Virus record (IMG/VR): IMGVR_UViG_3300005836_000033
Location: 1 to 41,230 of that record
DNA from: a virus
Strand: one strand, 5' to 3'
DNA: 41,230 bases
Positions within the stretch are counted from its first letter, which is position 1; the number at the start of each line of letters is the position of its first letter. The notes beneath the pieces are model-generated. The model did not search any database. It saw only the letters and a program-made list of their open reading frames with translations, and was not told the DNA's origin. Of the stretch, positions 12,890-19,861 are shown piece after piece. The position numbers and the translations under genes are program-made.

Positions 12890-13776
12890 AGGCCCGGGAC
12901 GGCCTCGAAGCGAGGGCCGCCGGGGAATGGGCCCGAGCAAAGCTGGCATTCATCGACTATTTCGGGTCCGCCGCGATCGACGCGACGCTGAAGAAGAGGG
13001 ATCGTGTCTACATCGACCTCTTCGCTGGACCGGGCGTGAACATCCTCGAAGAGACCGGCGAGGAGTTCGAGGGTGCAGCGCTCCGCATTCTCCAGCGCGT
13101 GGGTGTATCCCATCCCGAAAAGAGCTTCACCGCCGCCACCTTGGTCAATATCGAGCGCGAGGATCACGCGGTACTCAAGGAGCGTGTGACGTCGCTCTGC
13201 CGTGCCGGCCGTTCGAAGGTGCCGGAGGCGAAGCTCGACCACCGCCTGGGCGACGCGAATGCCCTGATCCCGTCCATCCTGTCCGCCCATCACCCGCAAG
13301 CCTACGTACCGGTGTTCGCCGACCTGGAGAACCCGAGTCAATGGCCGTGGTCCTCCGTGGAAGCGCTCCGGGACGGTGGCCACGAAAGCCTCGACCTATA
13401 CCTGCTCTTTCCGTTCGAGATGGGGATCCGTCGTCTGCTCAACTTCCAGGGCGGCCCGGTCTGCACGCCCGGGAATGCCACGATCTTGGATGCGTTCTTC
13501 GGTTGTGATGAATGGCGCCCGATCGCGGAGAGCCGCGTGACGCAGACCCAGAGTCGCCAGATGGCAAGGGAGTTGGAAGGACTCTACCTCAAGCGGCTGC
13601 TACGCCACTGGCAGTACGTCCAGCGGACCGCGGTTATGCACTTGGAAGGTCAGCGGGGACTATACCGGATGGTGTTCGCAAGCGACCACGAGGCCGGGAA
13701 GAAGTTGGCCAGGTGGGCCAGTGCGCGCGGGCTCGTGGATCGTGACCAGCAGAGCCTAGATCTGGGCGGGCTCTAA
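12886..13776 (+). CDS. tcmP: Three-Cys-motif partner protein (TcmP)
   Basis: The product is 296 residues. A methyltransferase-like glycine loop VYIDLFAGPG lies near residues 41-50. It is followed by an acidic turn, a segment with VPVFADLENPSQWPWSSVEA (about 142-161) and a long helical C-terminus (YLKRLLRHWQYVQRTA). This is the pattern of TcmP, known for being encoded beside a three-Cys (Gp37/Gp68) protein, and exactly that protein is the next gene. The DLFAGPG loop suggests S-adenosylmethionine binding, but the reaction is not established to my knowledge. The two genes converge and overlap by 21 bp at their 3' ends. Confidence 0.75.
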   Translation: MKARDGLEARAAGEWARAKLAFIDYFGSAAIDATLKKRDRVYIDLFAGPGVNILEETGEEFEGAALRILQRVGVSHPEKSFTAATLVNIEREDHAVLKERVTSLCRAGRSKVPEAKLDHRLGDANALIPSILSAHHPQAYVPVFADLENPSQWPWSSVEALRDGGHESLDLYLLFPFEMGIRRLLNFQGGPVCTPGNATILDAFFGCDEWRPIAESRVTQTQSRQMARELEGLYLKRLLRHWQYVQRTAVMHLEGQRGLYRMVFASDHEAGKKLARWASARGLVDRDQQSLDLGGL

Positions 13777-14514
13777 ACTGACGGGATAGTCGCTCCACGT
13801 CCGCCCGTCGAGCTCGCGGCCGCCCGACTTCGGCGTCCGTCCACCCCATTGCTTCCAGAAGAACGCGACCTCCTCGGCACGGCAGAGATCGCGCAGCCCG
13901 CGAGCCCATGCCGGATCGCACGGCCGGAAGTGGAGCCCGCTCTCCCCCCCGCCGATCACCCAGTGAATCCCCTCGAGATCGAGCTGGTCGACCGGACCGA
14001 GCAGCGGCTCCGCGCTGATGAACCGGACCGCGGCCGGGATCTCCCGGAGCTCGTCGGCGCGCTTGGCATACTCCATTGTCTCGATCGAGGTGCCGAGCCA
14101 GACGTTCTCGGGCCAGGGCAGCGACGCGGCGAAGCGCCGCGCGCGCTCCGGCCGCTTCGTGAGCACCTGGAACTGGTGCCAGTGCGCCTGGGCCATGATT
14201 GCGAACACCCGTTGGATCATCCCGAGGGTGAAGTGCGCGTGAAAGACGTCGCTCATGGAGTTGACGAAGATCCGCTTCGGCGTCTTCCACCGCAGCGGCT
14301 GATCGAGCCGGGCGTCCCAGAAACGGGGGGCGAAGGGATCCGCCCGGTTGGCGGCGGTCCCCTTGACCGGGGCCTGCGCGAGATAGGTCTCGCGGGTCTT
14401 CGTGTGAGCGACGGTATGGGCGTAGCAGTGGTCACAGCCAGGACTCAGCTTCGTGCACCCGGTCATCGGGTTCCACGTCGCGTCGGTCCACTCAATCCCG
14501 GTGCGGTCGCCCAT
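13756..14514 (-). CDS. Three-Cys-motif protein, phage Gp37/Gp68 family (DUF5131)
   Basis: This 252-residue protein starts GDRTGIEWTDATWNPMTG and then shows the diagnostic cluster C-x6-C-x2-C (CTKLSPGCDHCYA, residues about 20-32). Further on are FVNSMSDVFH, FQVLTKRPERA, VWLGTSIE, RFISAEPLL and WVIGGGESG, all signatures of the Gp37/Gp68 family. The cysteine cluster is often interpreted as a radical-SAM-like metal site, but activity is unproven. The ATG at 14514 begins the conserved part; longer forms add unrelated residues. It faces its partner TcmP. Confidence 0.85.
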   Translation of the reverse strand: MGDRTGIEWTDATWNPMTGCTKLSPGCDHCYAHTVAHTKTRETYLAQAPVKGTAANRADPFAPRFWDARLDQPLRWKTPKRIFVNSMSDVFHAHFTLGMIQRVFAIMAQAHWHQFQVLTKRPERARRFAASLPWPENVWLGTSIETMEYAKRADELREIPAAVRFISAEPLLGPVDQLDLEGIHWVIGGGESGLHFRPCDPAWARGLRDLCRAEEVAFFWKQWGGRTPKSGGRELDGRTWSDYPVSLEPAQI

Positions 14515-14698
14515 CACGCAAGGTAGGGTCGGCGGACTGGTCTCGGCAACAACGGCCCTCATGGGTCGGGTTCACCTGCACCGCCTCGAGGCGCGCCTGG
14601 GCCTCAGCGATGTAGTCGACCCGCGGGAACAGTCGCCGGAACCTCCTGACCCAGCGGTCCGCCTTCCGCAGGTCCTCGATCGTGATGGCCTCGCGCAT
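14492..14698 (-). CDS. Small hypothetical protein (68 aa) upstream of the three-Cys gene
   Basis: The first 45 residues (REAITIEDLRKADRWVRRFR, then LFPRVDYIAEAQARLEAVQ) form plausible amphipathic helices. The last 20 are less protein-like and overlap the start of the three-Cys gene by 23 bp. It may be a small co-expressed partner, or a leader whose translation feeds the next gene. No family recognised. Confidence 0.45.
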   Translation of the reverse strand: MREAITIEDLRKADRWVRRFRRLFPRVDYIAEAQARLEAVQVNPTHEGRCCRDQSADPTLRDGRPHRD

Positions 14699-14791
14699 CC
14701 GCCAGCATAGCACCGGCCACTGTACCCAGTCTGAACCAACCCATGTCCGGTTTGCAGACGTGTGCAGCCGGCGATGGCGTGAGTGTGTCTC

Positions 14792-14819
14792 TTGACAAAT
14801 ACACGTTAACGTGTATATT
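14792..14819 (+). promoter_or_regulatory. Near-consensus sigma70 promoter with 18-bp palindromic operator
   Basis: TTGACA at 14792-14797 and TATATT at 14814-14819 are separated by 16 bp. Overlaying the spacer and -10 is the perfect palindrome ATACACGTTAACGTGTAT (14799-14816). Binding there would block RNA polymerase directly, as in autorepressed toxin-antitoxin promoters. The expected start, about 7 bases after the -10, falls on the A of the first gene's ATG, so the message may be leaderless. Confidence 0.85.
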
Positions 14820-14825
14820 CAATCC

Positions 14826-15080
14826 ATGACACACAAGGCCACGATTTACAGCCGCCACGCGGCGGAACGCCTCAAGGAACGGGGCATCACGCGGTGGGAA
14901 GTGCAGGCGATCCTGCACCGGGGTATCTACCAGCAGGAGTTTTCCGAGGGCGAGCCCCGGCACTCGAAGCGGCTGGTGCTACCCGAGCGGCATGGGGAGC
15001 GGGAAATCATGGTGGTCTATATCGAACGCGCGACGGAGCGCGTCATCGTGACGGTGGAATTCACAGACGAACGGAGCTAG
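14826..15080 (+). CDS. DUF4258-type toxin-like protein
   Basis: This 84-residue protein reads THKATIYSRHAAERLKERGI, a basic middle, then REIMVVYIERATERVIVTVE. The His-rich N-terminal helix followed by a sheet is the DUF4258 pattern, related to the RelE/BrnT-like toxin fold. A role as a ribonuclease-type toxin is inferred from the family and its partner. The ATG at 14826 sits at the predicted transcription start; an in-frame ATG at 14811 lies inside the promoter and is rejected. The toxin-first order resembles HigBA-like modules. Confidence 0.75.
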   Translation: MTHKATIYSRHAAERLKERGITRWEVQAILHRGIYQQEFSEGEPRHSKRLVLPERHGEREIMVVYIERATERVIVTVEFTDERS

Positions 15081-15083
15081 CTC

Positions 15084-15512
15084 ATGCGGTTCACCTACGA
15101 TCCCGACGTCGACGCCTTGGCGGTCCAGCTCGCCCCGGGCCGCAAGACGGCGCGACTGATCAAGCTCGGCCGCGGCATCACCGCGGACCTGGACGCGGAC
15201 GGCCGGCTGATCACGGTCGAAGTCCTCGACGCGTCGCACTGGTACGATCGCCCCACGCTCGAGGGCCTCACGCGCCCGGGCCGGGAGTTCACGCTGGCCG
15301 AGGCGGTCAAGGAATCCGGCCTCGAGGCGTCGACGCTGCGGCGCCAGGCCGGCGCCGGCAAGATCCCTGGGGCGGAGAAGCGCGGCCGCGACTGGATCCT
15401 CCCGGAGGCGGGGCTCTGGAGCTACCTCGAGGGACGCGAGGCCCGCGGCCGTCGGCCGGCGACGCGGAAGGGCCGGCGGATCCGGAAGGAAACCGCCGGT
15501 GCCGCGGACTGA
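15084..15512 (+). CDS. DUF2283 + HTH antitoxin-like protein
   Basis: Residues 1-50 (RFTYDPDVDALAVQLAPG, later GITADLDADGRLITVEVLDA) match DUF2283, a small domain usually encoded beside DUF4258 proteins. Residues about 70-117 form a helix-turn-helix (FTLAEAVKESGLEASTLRRQ, then GKIPGAEKRGRDWILPE), with a basic tail. The fusion provides a toxin-binding half and a DNA-binding half, which fits autorepression at the palindrome upstream. GGAG lies 7 bases before the ATG, 3 bp after the toxin stop. Confidence 0.75.
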   Translation: MRFTYDPDVDALAVQLAPGRKTARLIKLGRGITADLDADGRLITVEVLDASHWYDRPTLEGLTRPGREFTLAEAVKESGLEASTLRRQAGAGKIPGAEKRGRDWILPEAGLWSYLEGREARGRRPATRKGRRIRKETAGAAD

Positions 15513-15653
15513 TAGGCGAGGTGACTCCTATATATAGGAAAGCCAACGACTTCGGGTCGCGTTCGGGAAGGCGAGCGCCCCCTTGCGGGGGCGTGGAAGG
15601 AGAGCGGGCGAGTGGAGGGAGAACCCGGTCGGCACCGGGCTGGTGGGAAATGC
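15513..15653. other. Convergent intergenic region with AT palindrome and GC hairpin
   Basis: The region separates the rightward toxin-antitoxin operon from the leftward lysis-region end. It holds a perfect 14-bp palindrome TCCTATATATAGGA (15526-15539), a TTCGGGTCGCGTTCGGGA element (15551-15568) and a GC-rich hairpin. Related elements occur beside attP. No gene is seen. Confidence 0.6.
15576..15593. terminator. GC-rich hairpin between convergent operons
   Basis: CGCCCCC and GGGGGCG form a perfect 7-bp stem around a TTGC loop. It sits where two operons converge, so a bidirectional terminator is expected. No T-run follows on either strand, so termination efficiency is uncertain. Confidence 0.5.
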
Positions 15654-16019
15654 TCACTCAGCCGCATCGGATCCAGCTCTCCGCTGGAAGCAGTCAATGC
15701 ATCGATGCGGCTGCATCACCGAGAAGTCCAGGTACGCGGTCGTGATCATCTTCGGCAGCCGGATCACCCACACCAAGCGCCCGTGATGCTTCTCCGTCGG
15801 GGCCGGATCAGGAAGCAGCCAGCCCGTTGCCGTGATGATGCCGGCGACGAGGTCGGCGGGTGGCGAGACGATGTCGCCCCATGGGACCGCGACCAGGTCG
15901 ATATCTCGTGCGAGCGAGCCATGCACCGCCACCGCGTAGCCCCGTTCCCGCGCGACCGTTCGCACGGCAGCCAGCACATCGAATAGGTGCGGCACAACCT
16001 CGTCGCTCACCGCGCGCAT
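15654..16019 (-). CDS. Nucleotidyltransferase-fold protein
   Basis: This 121-residue protein has the polymerase-beta-like signature HGSLARDIDLVAVPW (about residues 33-47). The GS pair and two acidic residues (D39, D41) form the usual metal site. The rest includes a helix and a GRLVWVIRLP strand. Phage members of this family lie near lysis or tail genes and have no settled function; they may modify RNA, proteins or nucleotides. The ATG at 16019 overlaps the spanin candidate's end by 13 bp. Confidence 0.7.
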   Translation of the reverse strand: MRAVSDEVVPHLFDVLAAVRTVARERGYAVAVHGSLARDIDLVAVPWGDIVSPPADLVAGIITATGWLLPDPAPTEKHHGRLVWVIRLPKMITTAYLDFSVMQPHRCIDCFQRRAGSDAAE

Positions 16020-16690
16020 TCCTTCGTCTCGACATGCACGCCGCCGCGGAGCCAGCCGAGCACGCGGACGGATCCGCCGATCGTCACGTTGTTGCACCCC
16101 ACGCCATAGCTGATCGTCGCCGCGGGATCGAGCCCGCGTTTGCTCGCGCGCGCGAGGCTCTTCGTGAGTCGCAGACCGAGGCCCGTGAGCTCATCAATGC
16201 GTGTGGAGTCGCGGGCCCGGCCGGCCAGGAGAACCGCCCCCAAGCGCGCGAGGGAGTCCGCCTCCGTCTGCTTCGCCGCATAGGCGATGCTATCCGCCTC
16301 CTCCTTCCGCCGCGTCGCCGCGCGTTCCCGCACGAGCGCCGATCGCACCGAGTCCACCGTGAGCCCCGCGCCGGCCAGCAGCTCGAGCGCGGCATCTGTG
16401 CGGAGCTCGGCCGAGTCGCGCTGACGACCAGCCACCGCGGCCCGCGCCTTCGCCAGGCGCGCCACGCTTGCGGCGGAGTCACTGGACCGCTGGAGGCCAG
16501 CGATCTGGACGGAGTCGGCCCGACGCGCCGCTGTTTCACGTGCAACGGCCTCCGCCCCCGCCTTCGCCCTCGCCTCCTTGAGGAGCTCCGCCACGTCCGG
16601 CGCCGGCCCGTTGAACGCGCCATGCCCGAACCAGCCCAGCGCGATCAGGATGGCCGCCGCCAGCGCGAGGACACCGGGCGTCAGTCGCAT
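16007..16690 (-). CDS. Rz-like inner-membrane spanin (i-spanin) candidate
   Basis: This 227-residue protein has an N-terminal membrane anchor (LTPGVLALAAAILIALGWFG, residues about 3-22) and a long Ala/Arg/Glu/Ser-rich coiled coil (about 35-180). A small globular C-terminus contains VGCNNVTIGGSVRV. The anchor-plus-periplasmic-coil layout fits an i-spanin, which fuses inner and outer membranes after holin and endolysin act. It is longer than lambda Rz. An outer-membrane partner lipoprotein is not evident. The ATG at 16690 overlaps the previous gene by 10 bp. Confidence 0.6.
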   Translation of the reverse strand: MRLTPGVLALAAAILIALGWFGHGAFNGPAPDVAELLKEARAKAGAEAVARETAARRADSVQIAGLQRSSDSAASVARLAKARAAVAGRQRDSAELRTDAALELLAGAGLTVDSVRSALVRERAATRRKEEADSIAYAAKQTEADSLARLGAVLLAGRARDSTRIDELTGLGLRLTKSLARASKRGLDPAATISYGVGCNNVTIGGSVRVLGWLRGGVHVETKECAR

Positions 16691-17004
16691 GAGATCTCCT
16701 TCAGGACGATCGCGGGATCCATGCGCAGCATGCCGCACATGCCGACGATCTTCACCTTGAGCCGCACCGCCTCGGTCTCGGCGCGGGCCGCCACTCGCGC
16801 GCGCGCATGCGCCTCGAGCGCCACGCCGCGCAGCACGCGGCGGAGCTGCGCGAGCTCGCGCCGGAGCGCCGCCGTCTCACGCTGATAGTGATCGGCCCGA
16901 GCCCGCGCCGCGGTGAGCTGCGAGACGCGCACCGCCTGGTGCCCCAGGTGGCGCGCGCGCTCGACGATCTGCGCGGGCGAGAGCTCCCTTAGCGCTTGAT
17001 CCAC
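16681..17004 (-). CDS. Coiled-coil hypothetical protein in lysis region
   Basis: This 107-residue, strongly helical, Arg/Ala-rich protein (ARARADHYQRETAALRRELA; QLRRVLRGVALEAHARARVA) ends MDPAIVLKEISCD. No signal peptide or membrane segment is visible, so it should be cytoplasmic. It overlaps both neighbours by 10-16 bp. Coiled-coil character suggests a homo-oligomer. Function unknown. Confidence 0.6.
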   Translation of the reverse strand: MDQALRELSPAQIVERARHLGHQAVRVSQLTAARARADHYQRETAALRRELAQLRRVLRGVALEAHARARVAARAETEAVRLKVKIVGMCGMLRMDPAIVLKEISCD

Positions 17005-17093
17005 GCCCCGCGCCCGAGTGGCTTCTTCCGGCTCTTGCCGGTCTTCCGCGCGAGCTTCGGCGGGAGCGGGGGCAGGCCCTTCGGGCCCGTCAC
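16989..17093 (-). CDS. Tiny basic protein (34 aa)
   Basis: GTG at 17093 overlaps the previous TGA as GTGA and yields TGPKGLPPLPPKLARKTGKS followed by RKKPLGRGAWIKR. It is extremely basic and Pro-rich with no membrane segment. The coupling supports it, though the size leaves doubt. It might bind nucleic acid or peptidoglycan; nothing decides. Confidence 0.45.
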   Translation of the reverse strand: MTGPKGLPPLPPKLARKTGKSRKKPLGRGAWIKR

Positions 17094-17731
17094 AGCGCCA
17101 CCCGGAACAGCGAGACGCCGCGGTGATCGAGATAGAGCCGCTGCCCGAGCGTGGCGCGATTCAGGAGCGGCACCTCGGCTTCGAACAGCGTCTTGCAATA
17201 GGGGAGGGCCAGAAACTCGTTCGGCATCCCGCGCTTCCCATCACCCATCGTGAACACCGGGCAATACTGCTGCTGGGTGAGGATCGAGAACGTCGCGCTG
17301 TGCGGCAGGATCTTGAGCGCGATGACGAGCGTATCAGTGGACACATCCACCACCGGCGGCTCCGGCGGCGTATCGGGCGTGGTGAAGCTGTAGGTCGCGC
17401 AGGCTACGGTGCTCAGGAGACCGCGGCGCTTGCTCTGGACGCAGCCGTTGCCCGTCGCGGTCGCGCCGATCGCGGGCTTCACCAGGCTGAACGAATCACG
17501 GAGCACGGTCGCGGCGCGGCGCGTGGCGGCGATCACCGTGGTGGCCCCCTGGCGCACGCTGTAGAGCAGCGAGTCCGGGCCGCCCGGGGCGGAGCTCACG
17601 TGGATCTTGACCCAGAAATTCGGCCCGGGCTGATTCGCCGTGGTCACGGTAATCCGGGGCGCCGGCTGATCCGGCGCCGGCGGACCGGCGGCCAGTGTGA
17701 GTGCCAGGAGAGCGGGGAGGAGTCGTTGCAT
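17090..17731 (-). CDS. Secreted or envelope protein, unknown
   Basis: This 213-residue protein begins with a signal-peptide-like segment (QRLLPALLALTLAAGPPAP) without a lipobox cysteine. It continues as a beta-rich domain (ITVTTANQPGPNFWVKIHVS; DTLVIALKILPHSATFSILT) with several cysteines that could pair in the periplasm. It sits between the endolysin and the spanin-like gene, so a lysis accessory or superinfection role is possible. A 28-bp gap separates it from the endolysin stop. No family recognised. Confidence 0.55.
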   Translation of the reverse strand: MQRLLPALLALTLAAGPPAPDQPAPRITVTTANQPGPNFWVKIHVSSAPGGPDSLLYSVRQGATTVIAATRRAATVLRDSFSLVKPAIGATATGNGCVQSKRRGLLSTVACATYSFTTPDTPPEPPVVDVSTDTLVIALKILPHSATFSILTQQQYCPVFTMGDGKRGMPNEFLALPYCKTLFEAEVPLLNRATLGQRLYLDHRGVSLFRVAL

Positions 17732-17759
17732 CAGGGGCCTCGCGTGATTGGAACGGTGG

Positions 17760-18248
17760 TCAGTAGGGGAACGGCGGGCAGGGCGTGACGATGCCCTCAT
17801 AGTGGTCGGCCTCATGATGCCTCCGGCGCCAGAGCCCTTCGATCGGTTTCCCGTTGTCGAAGTGCCAGCGCATGAACTGCCCGCGGACGCCGGCATCGTT
17901 CGGGTTCGCGTTCACCAGGCGGCGGAGCAGGGAGGTTCGATAGGAGCCGGCGCCGCAATTGTAGACCAGGGAGGTCAGGCCATCGAATTGGAACGGCGTG
18001 ATCGAGTCGATCGTGAGCGCGTCGGTCTCGGCCTCGGCGTTTCGGAGATCGTAGGCGAGCCATTCATCAGCCTGTTGCCCGGTGCAGACGTCGCCGCGGA
18101 GCACGCGGCGGCCCTCCAGCTGCCAGGGCGGATAGCGCGTGGTCCCGTAGCCGATCGTCCAGACGCCGCCGGTATCGAGATAGGCGAGGAGGCGGAGTCC
18201 CTCGAATCCCGCGATCATGCTGCGCCCTTCGGGCGTGACGTGGATCAT
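17760..18248 (-). CDS. Endolysin, GH24 lysozyme (T4/P21 type)
   Basis: This 162-residue muramidase cuts the MurNAc-GlcNAc bond of peptidoglycan. The catalytic triad has the T4 spacing: Glu16 in GFEGLRLLAY, Asp25 in YLDTGG, and Thr31 in WTIGYGTT. The second half contains FQFDGLTSLVYNCGAGSYRT and FMRWHFDNGKPIEGL with LWRRRHHEADHY, as in GH24 enzymes. There is no N-terminal signal anchor, so it needs a canonical holin to cross the membrane. It is coupled to the holin candidate by a 4-nt overlap. Confidence 0.92.
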   Translation of the reverse strand: MIHVTPEGRSMIAGFEGLRLLAYLDTGGVWTIGYGTTRYPPWQLEGRRVLRGDVCTGQQADEWLAYDLRNAEAETDALTIDSITPFQFDGLTSLVYNCGAGSYRTSLLRRLVNANPNDAGVRGQFMRWHFDNGKPIEGLWRRRHHEADHYEGIVTPCPPFPY

Positions 18249-18502
18249 GTGCCCTCCGGCGGCGGCGCCCCGGAATCCAGCGCCTTGCCACTGACGAAGG
18301 CGTTCGAACCATTGAAGATCGAAATCAGCCCCGCTACGCTGGGGAAGTAGATGGTGACGACCTGCACCATGTCGGCCGTCAGCTTGCCGAAGGCGGCCAG
18401 CGTGAAGCAGCCGGCCATGACCAGCGTCGTGAGCGCGAGCCCGACCCGCGTCAGCGTGTATTTCCGACCGTTCGGTTTGGGCTTCTCAGGCGTCGGCGTC
18501 AT
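18245..18502 (-). CDS. Holin candidate
   Basis: This 85-residue protein has a basic N-terminus (TPTPEKPKPNGRKYTLTR). Two hydrophobic segments follow: VGLALTTLVMAGCFTLAAFG (about 20-39) and MVQVVTIYFPSVAGLISIF (about 45-63). Size, two membrane helices and coupling to the endolysin fit a class II holin, which forms the membrane hole at lysis time. No named holin family is recognised. Confidence 0.65.
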   Translation of the reverse strand: MTPTPEKPKPNGRKYTLTRVGLALTTLVMAGCFTLAAFGKLTADMVQVVTIYFPSVAGLISIFNGSNAFVSGKALDSGAPPPEGT

Positions 18503-18804
18503 TTCCGTTGGCCCTCTTGCAGGGTCACCGTGAGGACCTGCACCGAGGTGCGCAGGTCCCGTATGACATCCCGGAGGGAATCCACACTCACCCGGAGCCG
18601 GGCATCCATCAGGTCTCCCTGGTCCGCACGGTGGGCCAAATCCGTGATGGCATGTCGATTCTCCGTGATATAGGATCCGAACCACACGCCAGCGGTCGCC
18701 GCAAAGATGAGACCCCCGGTGGCCGCCCAGAGCAGTCCCCGCGTGAAGAGCCGGCGGACCTGCCGGAGCGGGATGAGGTCGTCTCCGGCGATAATGGGAG
18801 TCAC
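18499..18804 (-). CDS. Membrane-anchored coiled-coil protein, lysis accessory
   Basis: This 101-residue protein has one membrane segment (LLWAATGGLIFAATAGVWFG, about 24-43) and a helical tail of about 55 residues (DARLRVSVDSLRDVIRDLRT). The layout resembles holin-associated XhlA-like or antiholin proteins. It is coupled to the holin candidate and to the glycosyltransferase (GTG start, GTGA overlap). Confidence 0.6.
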   Translation of the reverse strand: MTPIIAGDDLIPLRQVRRLFTRGLLWAATGGLIFAATAGVWFGSYITENRHAITDLAHRADQGDLMDARLRVSVDSLRDVIRDLRTSVQVLTVTLQEGQRK

Positions 18805-19526
18805 GCGGCCCGGAGCGTCTCGAGCTCAGGGAACACGGACCGCAAGAGCACGGTATCCGCCGGCCGTTTCGCGAAGCGGTCGAACGCCCAGACATTTTGG
18901 TCGCTCTTGACGTCCAGGGCGACGCCGCCCCAGTCGGTGCAGGACTGCGCCAGGAGGGGCACGCCGGCGCGGAGCAGCCGCTCGTCGGCCAGACCGTCCA
19001 TGCCGGTGGTCCGATCGCTCGCGGGCCAGAGCGCCCACCCGAGCTGCTCGAGTACGGACCGGGCGTAGAACCGTCCGACGCCGATCGAGCGGCCGCGGCG
19101 CCGGTTGCCTGGCGGATAGCCTGGCCAGTAGGCGGCCCGATGCGTGGCCGCGTTCCAGACGTAGAAGTCGAGGAGCCCGCTGTGGAGGACACCCGCCTGC
19201 ATGGCGACCACCTGGCCTTGGAAGAGCGTGTCGGACACGAGATCGTCCGAGCCCAGGATGAGGACGTAGTCGGGCTCGAGGCGCTGGGCGGAGAGGCTCG
19301 CCGCGTTCCACTTGTTGGCGAGCGGCTGGTTGGGGCACCGGGCCACGAGGGTGGCGTAGGCGCGGGCGAGCCGCTCGTTCTCGGGATCGTCGGGCGAGAC
19401 CACGGCCACGGTCACGAGCTCGACGCGGAGCTTCTCCGCGCAGGCGGTGAGGCGATCGATGCCCCGCCAGTAGAGCATCGAGATCCGCGGCCGCTGCCAG
19501 AAGGCGGTGAGGATCGCGACTCTCAT
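18801..19526 (-). CDS. Glycosyltransferase-like protein (GT-A fold)
   Basis: The product is 241 residues. The N-terminal strand RVAILTAFWQRPRISMLYWR, then VTVAVVSPDDPENERLA, NKWNAASLSAQRLEPDYVLI and LGSDDLVS show a Rossmann-like GT-A layout. SDD (about residues 106-108) is in the place of the metal-binding DxD. A later RTTGMDGLADERLL may be the acceptor side. Possible targets are phage DNA bases, tail fibres, or host surface sugar to block superinfection. It lies between the fibre and lysis genes. The ATG at 19526 gives the conserved start and overlaps the upstream stop. Confidence 0.7.
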   Translation of the reverse strand: MRVAILTAFWQRPRISMLYWRGIDRLTACAEKLRVELVTVAVVSPDDPENERLARAYATLVARCPNQPLANKWNAASLSAQRLEPDYVLILGSDDLVSDTLFQGQVVAMQAGVLHSGLLDFYVWNAATHRAAYWPGYPPGNRRRGRSIGVGRFYARSVLEQLGWALWPASDRTTGMDGLADERLLRAGVPLLAQSCTDWGGVALDVKSDQNVWAFDRFAKRPADTVLLRSVFPELETLRAA

Positions 19527-19861
19527 TTCTTCTTCCCGCACCCGCCACACGGCCGGCTGACGATGGTCGTCGGCGTGGTGGCAGCGCGCTCGGCGATCGT
19601 CGGCGCGGGAGTGTCTACCGCCGGCGCCTGCTTCCGGAGTCCCGCGTTCTCGACATGGAGCGCGATGAGCAGCTCGTGCGCGCGCGCGAGGGAGGCCGGC
19701 ATGTCTGACGCCAGCTCGGTCTCGTCCCAGGCGTCGTCGGCTGCGTTCCGGACCCGCTCGACGAGCTGGCCGTCCTCCCGGGCGGTGATCCAGCGGTCGC
19801 CCGGGCGGGGCTTCCGGGGCTTGCCATCGGCGACATCGACCTCGGGTTCTACTCCAGCCAT
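19523..19861 (-). CDS. Hypothetical protein with C-terminal Cys pair
   Basis: This 112-residue protein has a charged N-terminus, a central amphipathic helix (ASLARAHELLIALHVENAGL) and a short tail PCGGCGKKK. The C-x2-C end could bind metal or be lipid- or disulfide-linked. It shares 13 bp with the repeat protein upstream and a 4-nt overlap with the glycosyltransferase. It may be a fibre-associated or chaperone-like protein; no family is recognised. Confidence 0.6.
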   Translation of the reverse strand: MAGVEPEVDVADGKPRKPRPGDRWITAREDGQLVERVRNAADDAWDETELASDMPASLARAHELLIALHVENAGLRKQAPAVDTPAPTIAERAATTPTTIVSRPCGGCGKKK

